Positions 12,014 through 23,700 of a stretch of 64,000 nt of DNA are shown in pieces. This DNA comes from Cepaea nemoralis. Taxonomy: Eukaryota; Mollusca; Gastropoda; Stylommatophora; Helicidae. The number at the start of each line of letters is the position of its first letter. Position 1 is the stretch's first letter. The translations under genes were made by a program, and so were the position numbers. The notes under the pieces are model-generated. The model saw only the letters and a program-made list of their open reading frames with translations, was not told the DNA's origin and did not search any database. The stretch covers positions 682,001 to 746,000 of the forward strand of contig JACEFZ010017841.1 in assembly GCA_014155875.1 (NCBI GenBank), given 5' to 3'.

Positions 12014-12350
12014 CCCCACACAAGTGTAGCATAAACTAGACAGACTCGGTGAGTGGTGGTAGGAGTCAAGAGTGTAGCATAAACTAGACAGACTCGGTGA
12101 GTGGTGGTAGGAGTCAAGAGTGTAGCATAAACTAGACAGACTCGGTGAGTGGTGTCAGGAGTCATAGCATAAACTAGACAGACTCGGTGAGTGGTGTCAG
12201 GAGTCAAGAGTGTAGCATAAACTAGAGAGACTCGGTGAGTGGTGTCAGGAGTCAAGTGTGTAGCATAAACTAGACAGACTCGGTGAGTGGTGTCAGGAGT
12301 CAAGAGTGTAGCATAAACTAGACAGACTCGGTGAGTGGTACTAGGAGTCA
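12014..12350. repeat. 48 bp minisatellite, about 7 units
   Basis: Unit caagagtgtagcataaacta, gacagactcggtgagtggtg, tcaggagt. 48 is a multiple of 3, which gives a spurious minus-strand open frame with a 16-residue THRVCLVYATLLTPDT period. One unit has a short internal deletion near 12163. Confidence 0.93.
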
Positions 12351-12479
12351 CGTGCACATGCGACATAGACAGACAAAAGCTTTCTTGAACACTCATATAG
12401 TCAGTATGGGCTGTAAAGACATGAGCAGAATGAACACTCGCATTGTCAATGCGCCCAGGCGGGATGCGAATTTGAAGTC
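12351..12479. other. Short spacer between arrays
   Basis: Unremarkable sequence between the 48 bp and 34 bp arrays; nothing recognised. Confidence 0.5.
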
Positions 12480-13218
12480 ATATACAAACATCCTGTCAGT
12501 ACCGGTCACAGTCATCTATGAGCATCCTGTCTTACAGGCCACAGTCGTCTACGAACATCCTGTCTGTACTGGTCACAGTCATCTACGAACATCCTGTCTG
12601 TACTGGTCACAGTCATCTACGAACATCCTGTCTGTACTGGTCACAGTCATCTACGAACATCCTGTCACTACTGGTCACATTCCTCTATGAGCATACTGTC
12701 ACTACTGGTCACAGTCATCTACGAGCATTGTGTCTGTACTGGTCACAGTCATCTACGAGCATCGTGTCTGTACTGGTCACAGTCATCTACGAGCATCGTG
12801 TCTGTACTGGTCACAGTCATCTACGAGCATCGTGTCTGTACTGGTCACAGTTATCAACGAGAATTCTGGTATGTACTGATTACATTCATCTACAAGCATC
12901 TTGTCTCAACCGGCCCACGGTCATCTACGAGTATCCTGTGTGTATTGGTCACATTCATCTATGAGCATACTGTCACTACCCGTCAGTCATCATCTACAAG
13001 CATTTTGTCACTACTGGTCACATTCATCTATGAGCATACTGTCACTACTGGTCACAGTCATCTACGAACATTCTGTAACTACTGGTAACAGCCATCTACG
13101 AAAATCCTGTCACTAATGGCCACAGTCATCTACGAACATTTTGTAACTACTGGCCACAGTCATCTACGAACATCCTGTCACTACTGGTCACAGTCATTTA
13201 CGAACATCCTGTCTGTAC
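12480..13218. repeat. 34 bp minisatellite, left part (about 22 units)
   Basis: Unit ggtcacagtcatctacgaac plus atcctgtctgtact. The array stops abruptly at a LINE fragment and resumes at 14226, so it is one array split by an insertion. Confidence 0.93.
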
Positions 13219-14225
13219 CGGTCCACAACAATGGTGGATAGACATAGGGTCCTTAAGGCCAAATGGTACCTGAGAGTTGCTCCAGATAGGGATCACCCAC
13301 TCCATGGAGCCATGGATATGGTCAAGGTTATAGAATAAATCGAGGCAGGTCCTGAATAGCAGAGGCAGAAATATCTCTACGCCAGGTATGTGATCTAGAG
13401 ACCATCAATCATGAAAAATAATGGTTTAGAGTACTAGGAGACATGGCGGACTGGCACAATGTAATAGTAACTCTGAGTCGTGAGTGCAGAAAATGGGCGG
13501 CGGGCCGCACAAAGTTTCAGGTGCAACAACTGAACCGGAGCTATACACATCAAGGTTACATCGTGACATATACTGATGGGCCGGGCCAGTGGTGAGAAAC
13601 GACGGATTGGTTGATGTTTCATTGTGAAGGCTAATGTACGATTCTTAAAAGAAAGGAGAGTCTGGCATATGAGGTTACGACCTCCAGCATGAGATTAGCG
13701 TTGGAAGCAGTCACAGAGGCATTCCGTTGGTTAGAAGAGACCGCTATAAAACACTTTGTATTCACTGCAGACTTAAGGAGTATGCTTAGTAAGGTGGAGA
13801 AAGGAATGTTGCATGTGGAATGGCTCAACACGCTTCAGAGGTCACAGACTGAGAATTGCATGGATTTTTTTGTCCTGGCCATGCAGGATTGCGGGGGAAT
13901 CAACAGGTTGATAGGCTAATAGGGTATGCACCTCTTAGTGATAGATTACATCTGTCGCGCGCCTGTGGGGCCAGGTGGAGAAGGTGGAAGAACATACTGA
14001 GAACCCATATGTGGAGAGGATGAGATTGCGGGGAATTGGCAGGGGTTCTGGAAGAATCTCAAAACTGGAGGGAAGACTAGGAGAACTTTTAATCAGATAG
14101 CGGTGGGAACGATTAGTAGTGTGCCTCTTCGCTGGTTGTTGAACTATGGGACGGAGCGCGTATGGGAATGTCCTGAGTGCAGTGATGTCAGTTCTTAGTT
14201 AACTCACTTTAACAACTCAACAACA
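13219..14225 (+). pseudogene. Family A' LINE fragment: RT end, RNase H and tail
   Basis: Plus-strand reading begins MVDRHRVLKAKWYLRVA, DRDHPLHGAMDMVK (connection region after the RT). It then gives a degraded RNase H (FTADLRSMLSKVEKG, HVEWLNTLQRS, PGHAGLRGNQQVDRLIG) and the family tail RWLLNYGTERVWECPECSD. Stops and shifts are frequent, for example around 13340 and 13600-13640. The 3' end carries the TGATGTCAGTTCTTAGTTAA block shared with other A' copies. 5'-truncated; inserted in the 34 bp minisatellite. Confidence 0.82.
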
Positions 14226-14465
14226 GTTCCACGGTCGGCAACAAGCATCCAGTCTGCACTTATCGCAGCCATCTACGAGCATCCTGCCTGTACTGATAAC
14301 AGTCATCTACGAGCATCCTGTCTGTACTGATCACAGTCATCTACGAGCATCCTGTCTGTACTAATAGCAGTCATCTACAAGCATCCTGTCTGTACTGATC
14401 ACAGTCACCCTACGAACATCCTGTCTGTACCGGCCCACAGTCTTCTACGAGCTTCTTAGCTCACT
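14226..14465. repeat. 34 bp minisatellite, right part
   Basis: About 6-7 units with the same core (cagtcatctacgagcatcct gtctgtact) as 12480-13218, here mostly the gagcat variant with tgatcacag. Confidence 0.9.
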
Positions 14466-14985
14466 CACACAATACTAGCACGTTCCGCAAACACAATAGG
14501 TGGTTCCTTCCACATATGTCAGTCAGTGACGTCAACACGACATTCACTCTTCTGCGCACCCACATGTCTAGAACGCCTAGATTCACGGGAAGTTCCGTCA
14601 GCTGAGGTTTCGAACTGGGCATTTGGTCACCCAGATATTGCCGTGGAGTGCGAGCCGTCACATAAAGCTTATCTTTACAAAAGTCAACACGGATTAGTGA
14701 TGTCCTGGTCTCCAGGCTCCATTTTTTTTTCTCACATCTGTAATGTCAACACTTGAGTTTACGACCGCTGGCCGCCCTATCTCCTGACATTTATACTTCT
14801 CATGGAACCCTAGACTATAGACCGAGACAATAACTACATCCTCACAGTTGTGTCTTCATTATCTTATTTGTTTTACATCTTTTATATTTAAACTATCTGT
14901 GGCACAATCTTATCTTGTTTGCATTCCATTATTTGAATTATTCCATATTGCTTTATCCTACACATACACCAACATACTCGACCTT
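14466..14985. other. No gene seen
   Basis: Single-copy-looking sequence. Short open frames on both strands (for example 14526-14756 plus) show no recognised domain and no codon pattern I trust. Confidence 0.45.
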
Positions 14986-15192
14986 ACCTACCGACGTACG
15001 TACGTACAAACCTACCTACCTACCTACCTACCTACCTACCTACCTACTTACCTACCTACCTCCCTGCCTGCCTGCCTGCCTATCTACCTACCTAGCTGCC
15101 TACTTACGTACCTACCTACATACCTACCTGCTTATCTACTTGCCCGTCTGCCTGCCTATCAACCTACTTACCTACTTACATACCTACTTAAA
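14986..15192. repeat. CCTA tetranucleotide microsatellite, left block
   Basis: (CCTA/CTTA/CATA)n run after an ACGT repeat (gacgtacgtacgtac). It gives a spurious Leu-Pro-Thr-Tyr open frame. It resumes at 15437 after a SINE-like insertion. Confidence 0.93.
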
Positions 15193-15436
15193 AAGTTAAA
15201 GTTAGTTGCATATCGTTTACAGGACGTTTTCAGTCAACAGCAGCATTTTTTGCTGTTGTTGATGTCTTCAAGTTTACGTTATGTAGTTTCCCATTGCTTT
15301 CTGAACGAGCGGCACCCATACAATTTCGTTAAAAAAACAGTGCAATGCGGTCTGCTGCCAAATCGCCCGCAGCTGTGATTCTAACGCGGGTATGCGGGAT
15401 CACGAAACGCATCCGTAAATCCTTCGCCACGGAGAC
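15193..15436 (-). mobile_element. SINE-like interspersed repeat, copy 1
   Basis: One of five copies in this window (others at 24545-24648, 42465-42721, 52056-52312, 55978-56255). Shared blocks, in the orientation that ends A-rich: GTATGCGGGA, CAGCTGCGAGCGATTTGGCA, GGAAGCAATGGCAAACTACT, GTAAACGATATGCAACTAA. Here the element is on the minus strand with its A-rich end at 15193. It interrupts the CCTA microsatellite. About 240 bp, no coding capacity I would defend. Retroposon nature is inferred from the A-rich end and from the 5'-truncated copy at 24545. Confidence 0.75.
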
Positions 15437-15678
15437 AGGCATATACCTATTTGCCTACCTACTTATCTAAATACCTACTTACGTATCTAACAACAACCTA
15501 CCTGCCTACCTACTTACCTACTAACATACCTTATTACCTACCTACCTACTTAAATACCTACTTACCTACTTACATACCTACTTACCTAATTACATACCTA
15601 CTCACTTACCTATATACCTACTTACCTATCTATCTACCTACTTACCTACCTACCTATCTACCTACTTGACTCCTACCT
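15437..15678. repeat. CCTA tetranucleotide microsatellite, right block
   Basis: (TACC/TACT)n with many single-base variants, continuing the run at 14986-15192. Confidence 0.92.
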
Positions 15679-17018
15679 ACATGAAGCGGGCGGAAATGAC
15701 AAAAGATGCACAGGAGGTAAAGAAAAGAATAGAAGAATAATAAAAGTGATTTACAGCAGATTTACAGTCGTGGTGAAGAGTGGAAAAACCCACACTCTCT
15801 CCTCCCGTGCAACAAAAACAGATGATCGACGAGAAAAGGAGGAAAAGTGTGCATGTTCTTGTGCGGAGATTTTGGAAATGAAATCCCAAACCGTAAACAG
15901 TATTCTGTGATAGCCAGTCAACACAAAAGACAACAATCCACACCTGAGGCACAAACTCAACCACAATGTACATAGTCTACACAAGCTAAGCAAGAGAAAT
16001 TAAATAAAGACAACATCCATAAAACTTTATTGTGATCTAGAAAACTTTCAGCTAGGACATAACATCTCATACAATGAATGCACAGTACATTCAGCAATGC
16101 AATACCCGATTCAACAGTAATTGTTAACTTAGATATTTCCACACACCAACATAAATAGTTGTACTATATTCTGCTTACAAACCACTCTATGAGTAGGATG
16201 GTGTACTTCTACGCAGGTTATTACTATTTACAACAATAAACAAACACCGACTTGATACTTGCTGAATTACTAACATGTAGAGAAATTGTTGTACGCCAGA
16301 AAGGTATCACCAATTACTAACAGAAAAGTCATTATACGTCCGACAGGTAGCAAGCAACTAACAGCCACAGTAACCGTGGCATGATATTGTCAGGGGTTCT
16401 CTGTAACAGAAGGAACAAAACGTGTGCTGTCTGTCGAACTGTCTGGGTTTCAATAATCTAATAAACATAACATTACAACTGACGTCATAGCCACAGACAT
16501 AGCACATACATAAACAGTAAACAATACAGTAGATTTACACTACTGATTCTAGTTAATCTACCAACCCAGTTCTACTCATTCATCAGCTTCTAGCCCATTA
16601 TGTTCTTTCCCTACTATCATTACATCATTCTCCTTCTGACTGACAAACTCTCGACTCTGTGCTCTCGCACCATCAACCCTTCTTTCCTACACTGCCCATA
16701 ACCCTAATTTGAATCTCTATTGCTCTACGTTATCTTCTCTGTTGTCTTCTCGGGTTGAGGAGCCAAGTTCCTTTACCGAGTCACCCGATGTGGAACAACC
16801 CTTTGATTCTCAGTTCTAACATGATCATTGTTGCAAGCTATTTCAAATATAATAATCAATCAGGTCAACAACATTTACTACACAGAAACCAAGTAACACC
16901 ACGTCTGCCTAAAGCCAGATCATCAGACTAGCATTGTCTTATACCAACTTAGTTGTTCTTCATTCCTCCCAGTACGGCTATGCTGTCTAGTATTACTGCC
17001 GTCTCTATCAACACTTAT
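15679..17018. other. No gene recognised; possible remnant with minus-strand poly(A) signals
   Basis: About 1.3 kb of single-copy-looking sequence. On the minus strand CACAATAAAGTTTTATGG near 16017-16034 resembles a polyadenylation region. The stretch around 16150-16800 has no conserved frame. A decayed LTR element or a 3' UTR are both possible; I cannot choose. The minus-strand open frame at 15677-15973 has no recognised domain. Confidence 0.35.
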
Positions 17019-17085
17019 TTTTATTGGAACCTTGCCGTCTTGACAGACGATAGTTTGTTACATTGTTCTTCAAAACTGGTACAAA
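17019..17085 (-). mobile_element. Isolated 3' terminus of family B LINE
   Basis: The minus strand reads TTTTGAAGAACAATGTAACA, AACTATCGTCTGTCAAGACG, GCAAGGTTCCAAT. This matches the 3' ends at 25535-25589 (plus) and 3904-3939 (minus) with very few differences. About 67 bp only, so a severely 5'-truncated insertion or a remnant. Confidence 0.8.
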
Positions 17086-17764
17086 GCCTGGGCTGAATTG
17101 TAGAGAACATGTGTTGCCCATGCAGCATGATTATTCTCTCGGCCTGCCTAGTTTACTCCAGAAGAAAGGTAACACCAATACATCTAGAACGAAACAAGCT
17201 GCAGAAGCTGTCGGATCAGCAAAGCAATGCCTTAACTGTCCGCCTGTAGGAGCTGCGATCCTAGACCAGTTGCCAACCAAGGCTTAGAGTCTGGTCAGCC
17301 CTGCCACGACAATTAGTCTTTAGGTTTCATTTCCTCACACCAGAATAAGGCTGTATCCTCGTTCGCCCGAAGCCGTTGGCACAATGTGGGGTGTCGTGTT
17401 TGACAAGCGCCGCCCAACATTCGGCGCTAACAGAAAGCAGGTAGTAGCGTCTACTGTCATACGTTAGCTCAGTCATATCCGACTAAGACTTGACATAAGT
17501 CTGTCAACACATTATGTCTTATTCTACACCATCTTTTCTGCGTATCAATTAAAGACACTCCTCTCCTTAGCAGTCCAACTTATGTATAGCAGATGTGTGT
17601 TGTGTTGTGTCCGTTGGGCACACAGACCTAAGCAGTCAACCTCCACAACTGCTGGTTAATCTATGCGATCAGATCAGTGGTAATGACAAATACACACAGA
17701 AATGTATTAGTCCAAGCGCCCCATATTTGGTGTCATCACACCCGTTCTTATTTATTTTACACGA
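17086..17764. other. No gene recognised
   Basis: A plus-strand open frame at 17063-17287 (75 codons) has no recognised domain and begins inside the family B tail. Nothing else stands out. Confidence 0.4.
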
Positions 17765-19236
17765 CTAACAAGATCAACCCAGGGAATCAACCCTCACAAG
17801 GCGTTGGGGAATCAACCCGAGCCAGCGTTGCGGAATCAACTCGCACCAGCGTTGGAGAATCAATCCAAGGACAGAACCCCCCACAAGCGTCAGGGAACCA
17901 ACTCATGGAATCCACCCACTTTAGCGTTGGGGAATCAACCCGCGCCAGCGTTGGGGAATCAATCCGCACCAGCGTTGGGGAATCAACTCAGGGGATCATC
18001 CCGGACCAGCGTTAGGGAATCAATCCAAGGAATCAACCCGCACCAGTGTTACGGAATCAACATGAACCAGTGTTGGACAAACAACCCGGATCAATGTAGG
18101 GAAATCAGTCTAGACCATTGTTGGGGAATCAACCAGGACCAGCGTTAGGGAATTAAACCGGAACAGTGTTGGGAATTAACGTGGACCAGTGTTGAGAAAT
18201 CAACCCACACCAGCATTGGGTAATCAACCCGCACCAGCTTTGGGGAATCAACTCGCACCAGCTTTGGGGAATCAACCAGCACCAGCGTTTGAAAGTCGAC
18301 ACAGAGAATCAACCAGCATCGGTGTGAGGCAATCAACATGGACCAGTTTTGGGGAGTCAACCAGGACACGTTTTGGGGAATCAACCCGGACAAGTGTTGG
18401 GGAATCAACCCGCATCATTGTGGGAAAATCAACATGGACCAGTGTGGAGGGAATCATCCCAGATCATGTGGAGGAATCTACCCGGATCAGTGTTCGGTGA
18501 TCAACCCGCACCAGTGCTGGCGACTCAACCCAGGGAATCAACCCGTACAAGTGTAGGAGAATAAACTCAGAACAGACTTGAGGAATATACCCGGACCAGT
18601 GCTGGAGAATCAACTCGGACCAGCGTTGGCTACTCAACACAGGGAATCAACCCACATCAGTGATAAGAGAATCAACCCGGAACAGTTTTGAGGTATCAGC
18701 CCAGCCTAGCTTTGGGGAATCAAGCATGTCAAGCGTTTGTGAATCATCCGGGACCAGTGTCGAGGAATCATCCCGGATCAGTGTTGGGAACATAACCCGG
18801 AAAAACGTTGGGGAATCATCCCGAATCAATGTTGGGGACACAACCCGTACCAGTGTTGGGGACACAACCCGGACCAGCGTTGGGGACACAACCCGGACCA
18901 GTGTTGAGGGACACAACCCGGACCAGTGTTGGGGACACAACCCGGATCATTGTTGGGGACACAACCCGCCCCAGCGTTGGTGAATCATCCTGAACCAATG
19001 TTGAAGACACAACCTGGACCAGTGTTGAGGACACAACCCGAACCAGTGTTGAGGACACAACCCGAATCAATGTTGAGGACACAACCCGGACCAGTGTTGA
19101 GGACACAACCCGGACCAGCGTTGGGGAATCAACCCGGACCAGCGTTTGGGAATCAACCCGGACCTGTGTTGGGGGGGGGGGGGGGGGGGGACAACCTGGA
19201 CCAGTGTTTGGGACACAATCTGGACCAGCGTTGGGG
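17765..19236. repeat. 24 bp minisatellite array
   Basis: About 60 units of ggggaatcaacccgcaccag cgtt. From about 18830 the ggggacacaacccggaccag tgtt variant dominates. 24 is a multiple of 3, so each strand yields octapeptide periods (for example ESTRTSVG on plus, TLVRVDSP on minus). These open frames are a consequence of unit length. A 20-base G run lies at 19171-19190. Confidence 0.95.
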
Positions 19237-19441
19237 GATATACATTTATATCGCTAGTAGAGGCAGCCGAGGTAGCGCACTAACCTGATGGCCTGGTGGT
19301 CATGTGTTTCAATCCCCATCCAGTTGACCCAGGCACCCAGGTGGACTCAGAAACCAGGTGGACCCAGGCACCTAGGTGGACCTAGGGTTTCAGTTTGACC
19401 CAGACACCCAAGTGGATCCAGGCTCCCAGGGCGACCCAGTC
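19237..19441. repeat. 18 bp minisatellite preceded by a degraded tRNA-like stretch
   Basis: From about 19320 a loose 18 bp unit (gacccaggcacccaggtg) repeats six to seven times. Upstream, 19262-19316 has an A-box-like ggtagcgcactaacc and a B-box-like gtttcaatccc, which could be a decayed SINE head; weak. Confidence 0.6.
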
Positions 19442-19451
19442 TGAAACGTAT

Positions 19452-20096
19452 CATCATCATCAAGTGCCGTGCCGGCTGGCGTATGCGTTCATGGCTATCC
19501 ATAGATCTCGGTCTTTGGTGTTCAGGATCAACTCTGCTGATGATATTCCTCCATGCCACCGTCTCAATCCGTCCAGCATCATTTCTCTTGGTCTGCCTCT
19601 GCCTTTCTTCCCCTCGATCTTTCCAGTTGTCACGATGTTCTCCAATGCCTCTCTTATCATCACATGACCAAAGAAAGCTGTTTGTCTCTTTCATATTGTT
19701 GAATATAGTGTTCTAGTTTCATTAGCCTCTTTCAGGCAATCGTTGTTAGTTACTCTGCCAGTCCAAGGAATTCGCAACATTCGTCTTAAAAACCACATCT
19801 CTGTTGCTTCTAAGTTCTTCCTAATTTGTTTATTTACATTCCAAGATTCGCTGCCATACAGCAAAACTGGTTCTAAATAGCATTTTAGCACTCTCTTTCT
19901 TACATTCATTGATAGCGACTTATTGCATAAGATACTCTTCATTTTCTGAAATGCGGCTTTTGCCTGCCCTATTCTGCTCTTAATCTCTGTTGTACATCTT
20001 CCATCTGATGTTATAACTGCCCCTAGTTATTTAAAATTATCCACTTGGTTGAGAATTTCCCCTTCTGTTTCTATGTCACATTTTGGTGTCCCCACT
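19452..20096 (-). mobile_element. 5'-truncated RTE-like retrotransposon with target-site duplication
   Basis: Flanked by a perfect 10 bp direct repeat TGAAACGTAT (19442-19451 and 20097-20106). The minus strand reads GTPKCDIETEGEILNQVDNF, LGAVITSDGRCTTEI, AAFQKMKSILCNKSLSM, CYLEPVLLYGSESWNVN, MWFLRRMLRIPWTGRV, RQTAFFGHVMIREALEN, TTGKIEGKKGRGRPREMMLD, LNTKDRDLWIAMNAYASRHG. That is the RT thumb and C-terminal region of the RTE family whose near full-length copy starts at 27650. It ends in a (GAT)n tail at the left junction. Only two disruptions are visible, an in-frame TAG-like loss near 20037 and a stop near 19690, so this is a fairly young insertion. Confidence 0.88.
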
Positions 20097-20106
20097 TGAA
20101 ACGTAT

Positions 20107-20422
20107 ACAGGGAAATATTCCACGAGGTGAAGGTGGTCGGCCTGGTATTGACTCCATCATTCATCGATTCGACATACGATTGGTCTATACAAAATATGAC
20201 TCTACCATCATATACCCATATACCAAAAACGCATGGCGTGCGTAGTTCTGCTGTGTTGTGGTGTGTTGTGTTGTGTTCTGCTGTGTTGGTTACTTCGCAA
20301 CACATCTACGTTTTCATTATTGTCGTGGTTTAGCTACAACTCCCAGTTCCATGTCCTTGTCTGACATGTTACCGTTGTCAAGCGAAGAATCTGTGTACTG
20401 ACATGAGCTTTGTGTTTGTGTG
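20107..20422. other. No gene seen
   Basis: Short spacer with a GTTGT/TGTGT-rich patch near 20250-20290. Nothing recognised. Confidence 0.45.
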
Positions 20423-20455
20423 TGTTTATATTGTAGGATCCATGACACATGTATA

Positions 20456-20754
20456 ATCAAGTTTGATGGTGCAACTTCAGAAGAGTTTGAAATCAAGAGT
20501 GGAGTTAAGCAAGGTTGTGTACTAGCTCCCAACCTCTTTGAAATATACTTTTCACTTCTTCTGAAATATGCCTTTCGAGATCAGGATGGTGGTATATACA
20601 TTCACTCACGCTCAGATGGCGGCCTCTACAATGCTCAGAGATTGAAAGGCCAAGACCAAATTTAGGAGGGTACTGATCAGAAAGTTGCTTTTTGCAGATG
20701 ATGCTGCAATTACGACCCACGCTGAGGAAGAATTACAACGTCTACTATCTGTGC
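20456..20754 (+). pseudogene. Family B LINE, reverse transcriptase palm (left half of interrupted copy)
   Basis: Plus-strand reading: IIKFDGATSEEFEIKSGVKQ, GCVLAPNLFEIYFS, YAFRDQDGG, then in another frame KLLFADDAAITTHAEEELQR LL. SGVKQGCVLAP and FADD are RT palm motifs (FADD is the catalytic box). The reading frame is cut at ACTATCTG (20744) by two nested insertions and continues at 24657 as SAFSNACSELGLTISKNKTQ, which completes the usual post-FADD helix. The whole composite (20456-25593) is flanked by a 33 bp direct repeat of a TGTTTATATTRTAGGATCCA-type unit (20423-20455 and 25594-25626, one mismatch). Confidence 0.85.
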
Positions 20755-23700
20755 TCTTGCGTGTAATTGGTGTGCCAGGATGTAAAACCAGGAGTTTCTA
20801 CTCAAGATCTGCGCGGGTGCTACGGAGTTCGTGCATCGAGCGAAGCCATCCTTGAGTGAATTTTCAGCAGCGTGTGTGGTTATCAGCAGTCTGTGTTTAC
20901 GTTTTTTCAACATGGCGGAAGAACGTCTTCTTTCCGAGCGATCAACAGTCAACATAACGAAGCGGCGTGGTAGCCGCGCAGGGACAAAGAAGCAAGGTAA
21001 GCGCGGGGGTTTGAGACGTTTTAGACTCAAGTGTCACCGTCTAGGACTCAGGAACATCCGTATTCTATATTGGAACTGTGCCAGTGTAAAACAACGGGGC
21101 TCTATTTTAGAAACCCTAGTTTACAGGAACGACATTGTAGCACTCCAGGAGACGAGACTGGGCGATCAGCTACTCCGAATTGCCGGCTTCAAATGTTTCT
21201 ACAACAGACGACATCTGGGAACGGCGATTCTCGTTCGCGACAGCATGGTGGCGTCAGAGCTAGACATGTCCAGTTGGGACAGTGACGATATACAAATACA
21301 GGCGTTGAGAGTTCATTCCAGTATACCATTCGTGTTGGTTAATGTTTATGCCCGCAATGCGAGTGTGGACGCCCAGAAGTGGCAGTGCTTAAGTGGCATA
21401 TTAGGCCACGAGAGAAATGTTATTTTCTGTGGTGACTTCAACGCTAAAGGCGGATCATGGGGACACACTTCCTCCAATACACAAGGGGAGGAGCTCGAGA
21501 CTGCACTGGAAACCATCGACCTGGTTTGTATCAACAGTGGCTGTGTCACCAGGACAGCAAGCCGTCCAGGCGATGAGGACAGTGCTATTGATCTGGCGCT
21601 AGTTTCACCTTCACTCACTACAGTGTGTAGATGGGGTGTCCTAGGACACCATGGCAGCGACCACCACCCTTGCAGCATATTGGTGGAGAAAGGCAGAACC
21701 AGGCAGCACAAGCTAAAGGTAAAGACGTTCCAGTATGACAGTACAGGGCAAGATGTGGTGAGCAAAATAAGACGTGACAAGCGCAGAACGTTTCAGGGCA
21801 GGAGAAAAAGCTGGGAGCAGCCACCGTGGTGGAGTTTCGAGGTGGAGAAGGCTTGGGTGGATAAGCGTAGTGCTGTAAGGAGATGGCAAAATGCCAAGAA
21901 GAACAGAGCTGGTCATCCTAGTCCCTGTTTGCACTTAGAAAGAGAGATGCACACAAAAGTAAGCTATTTCAAAAAACTGGTCAAGGTGGTTAAAAGCGAA
22001 AAATGGGCAGAGGTGTGTCAAAGAGTAAGCACAGACAAGTCACTGAAATTGTTCTGGCGACTACATAAAAGCATGAGTGGGGTAGTCAAGAATAAGAGCA
22101 TTTCTGACTTCCAAGGTGCTGACCTCATCTGGCAGAGGACTGATGAGGACAAGGGCAAAGCCCTCTTTGAACGCTACCTTGAGCAGAGCAACCAGACAGA
22201 CATGGGAGGCCGGAATCTGGCCAAGGAGGTCACCTCAGACAGATGCAAGGCCCAGAACACTTCGGATGAAGACACAGTGACAGTGAAAGAAATCAAGGCT
22301 GTGCTTCGACGATCAAAAAACAGTGCTCCAGGTCCTGATGGCATAAGATACGACGACATAAATAGGTGTACCGACAATGAGCTAGAGAAACTAGCAGACA
22401 TGTACAACAACAGTATAGGGAGTGCTAGCATCAAGGAGGAATGGTTACATAGCTATCTGATTCCCTTGCCGAAGCCTGACAAAGACCACAAAAAAATTCA
22501 GGGATATCGAATTATAACCATGCAGAATACAGTAGGCAAGCTGCTGGAGAAGGTAATTGCCAGGAAAATATCAAGCCAACTAGAGAGGCAAGGTGTTTTC
22601 CCACCTACCCTGGGTGGGTACCGTCCAAAAAGAGAAACCTGGACCAATGCAGCAGTCTTTGCCCATGATGTCTATGAAGGTTTCCACTCAGGCACTGAAA
22701 CTGTTGCTGCAGCGATTGATCTTGAGGACGCATACAACAGAGTACCACTGGATTTTTTAATGTTTCAGCTTCTTGAACTAAACGTAAGTCCATTCCTCCT
22801 TAGTTGGATCGCTGCAGCCCTCTTCCAACGGAAAGTAGTTTTTAGATGTGGCAGTTGGACTTCGGAACCAACAACAATATATCCTGGCCTACCACAGGGA
22901 TCACCATTATCTCCGGTACTGTTCAACGCCTACACAGTGAGAATCACCAGTGAGCAGATCACTGGACCTGGCAGGACATTGTCATATGCCGATGATGTTT
23001 TAGTGTATCGTCAGGGTAAGGATAGAGAGGAGGTTGCTGTGGAACTACAAACCGAACTCAATCGCATAAGTACTTGGTGTGATGAAGCTGGGGCAATGGT
23101 CAACCCAACAAAGGCAACAGTGACTTGGTTCTCGTTGAATAATCATATTGTCAACAATCCAACACCAACTGTAATGCTGTGTTCAGAGACGGTGGAAAGA
23201 ACGCAGGCAATGAATTACCTGGGGATACGGTTTGATCGAAGCCTTGCTTATAATGTGCACATAGACCAGGTGATAACAAAGGCCAAGCGGGGCTTGGCAG
23301 CGATGCGGGTGATGGCGGCAGCAAACTGTGAGCAGCGCCATCTATGTCTTCTGTACGAGGGGCTGGTCATGTCTGTTTTGGAGTATGCAATGGCAATCCT
23401 GACTCTCAGCCATAAGCAGATAGAAAGGATGGAAAGGATACAGAATGAAGCTATGCGCATTATTCTTGGATGTACAAGAGATACAGCATGCAGGGCGATG
23501 CGCTACCTTCTTGATTTTCCAACCATTGAAGAGAGAATGCAAGTTTGCAGGGCACGCGCCTACCTCAGAATTAACGCAAACACACAGCATCCACTGCATA
23601 GTGAAATTAGGAAGGTGAAGGGCAGCAGGTTAAAAAGAGGACGGTCGTGGATGGGTCAAGCCGAAGACATTCTTCAACAGGTGTGTTCACTTGAGGACTT

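Noticed and set aside
15677..15973. 98-codon Cys/Phe-rich minus-strand gene
   Set aside because: No domain or homologous pattern; composition is like untranslated sequence.
17677..19288. Octapeptide-repeat proteins on both strands
   Set aside because: A 24 bp unit necessarily gives an 8-residue period; no start context, domain or unique flanks.
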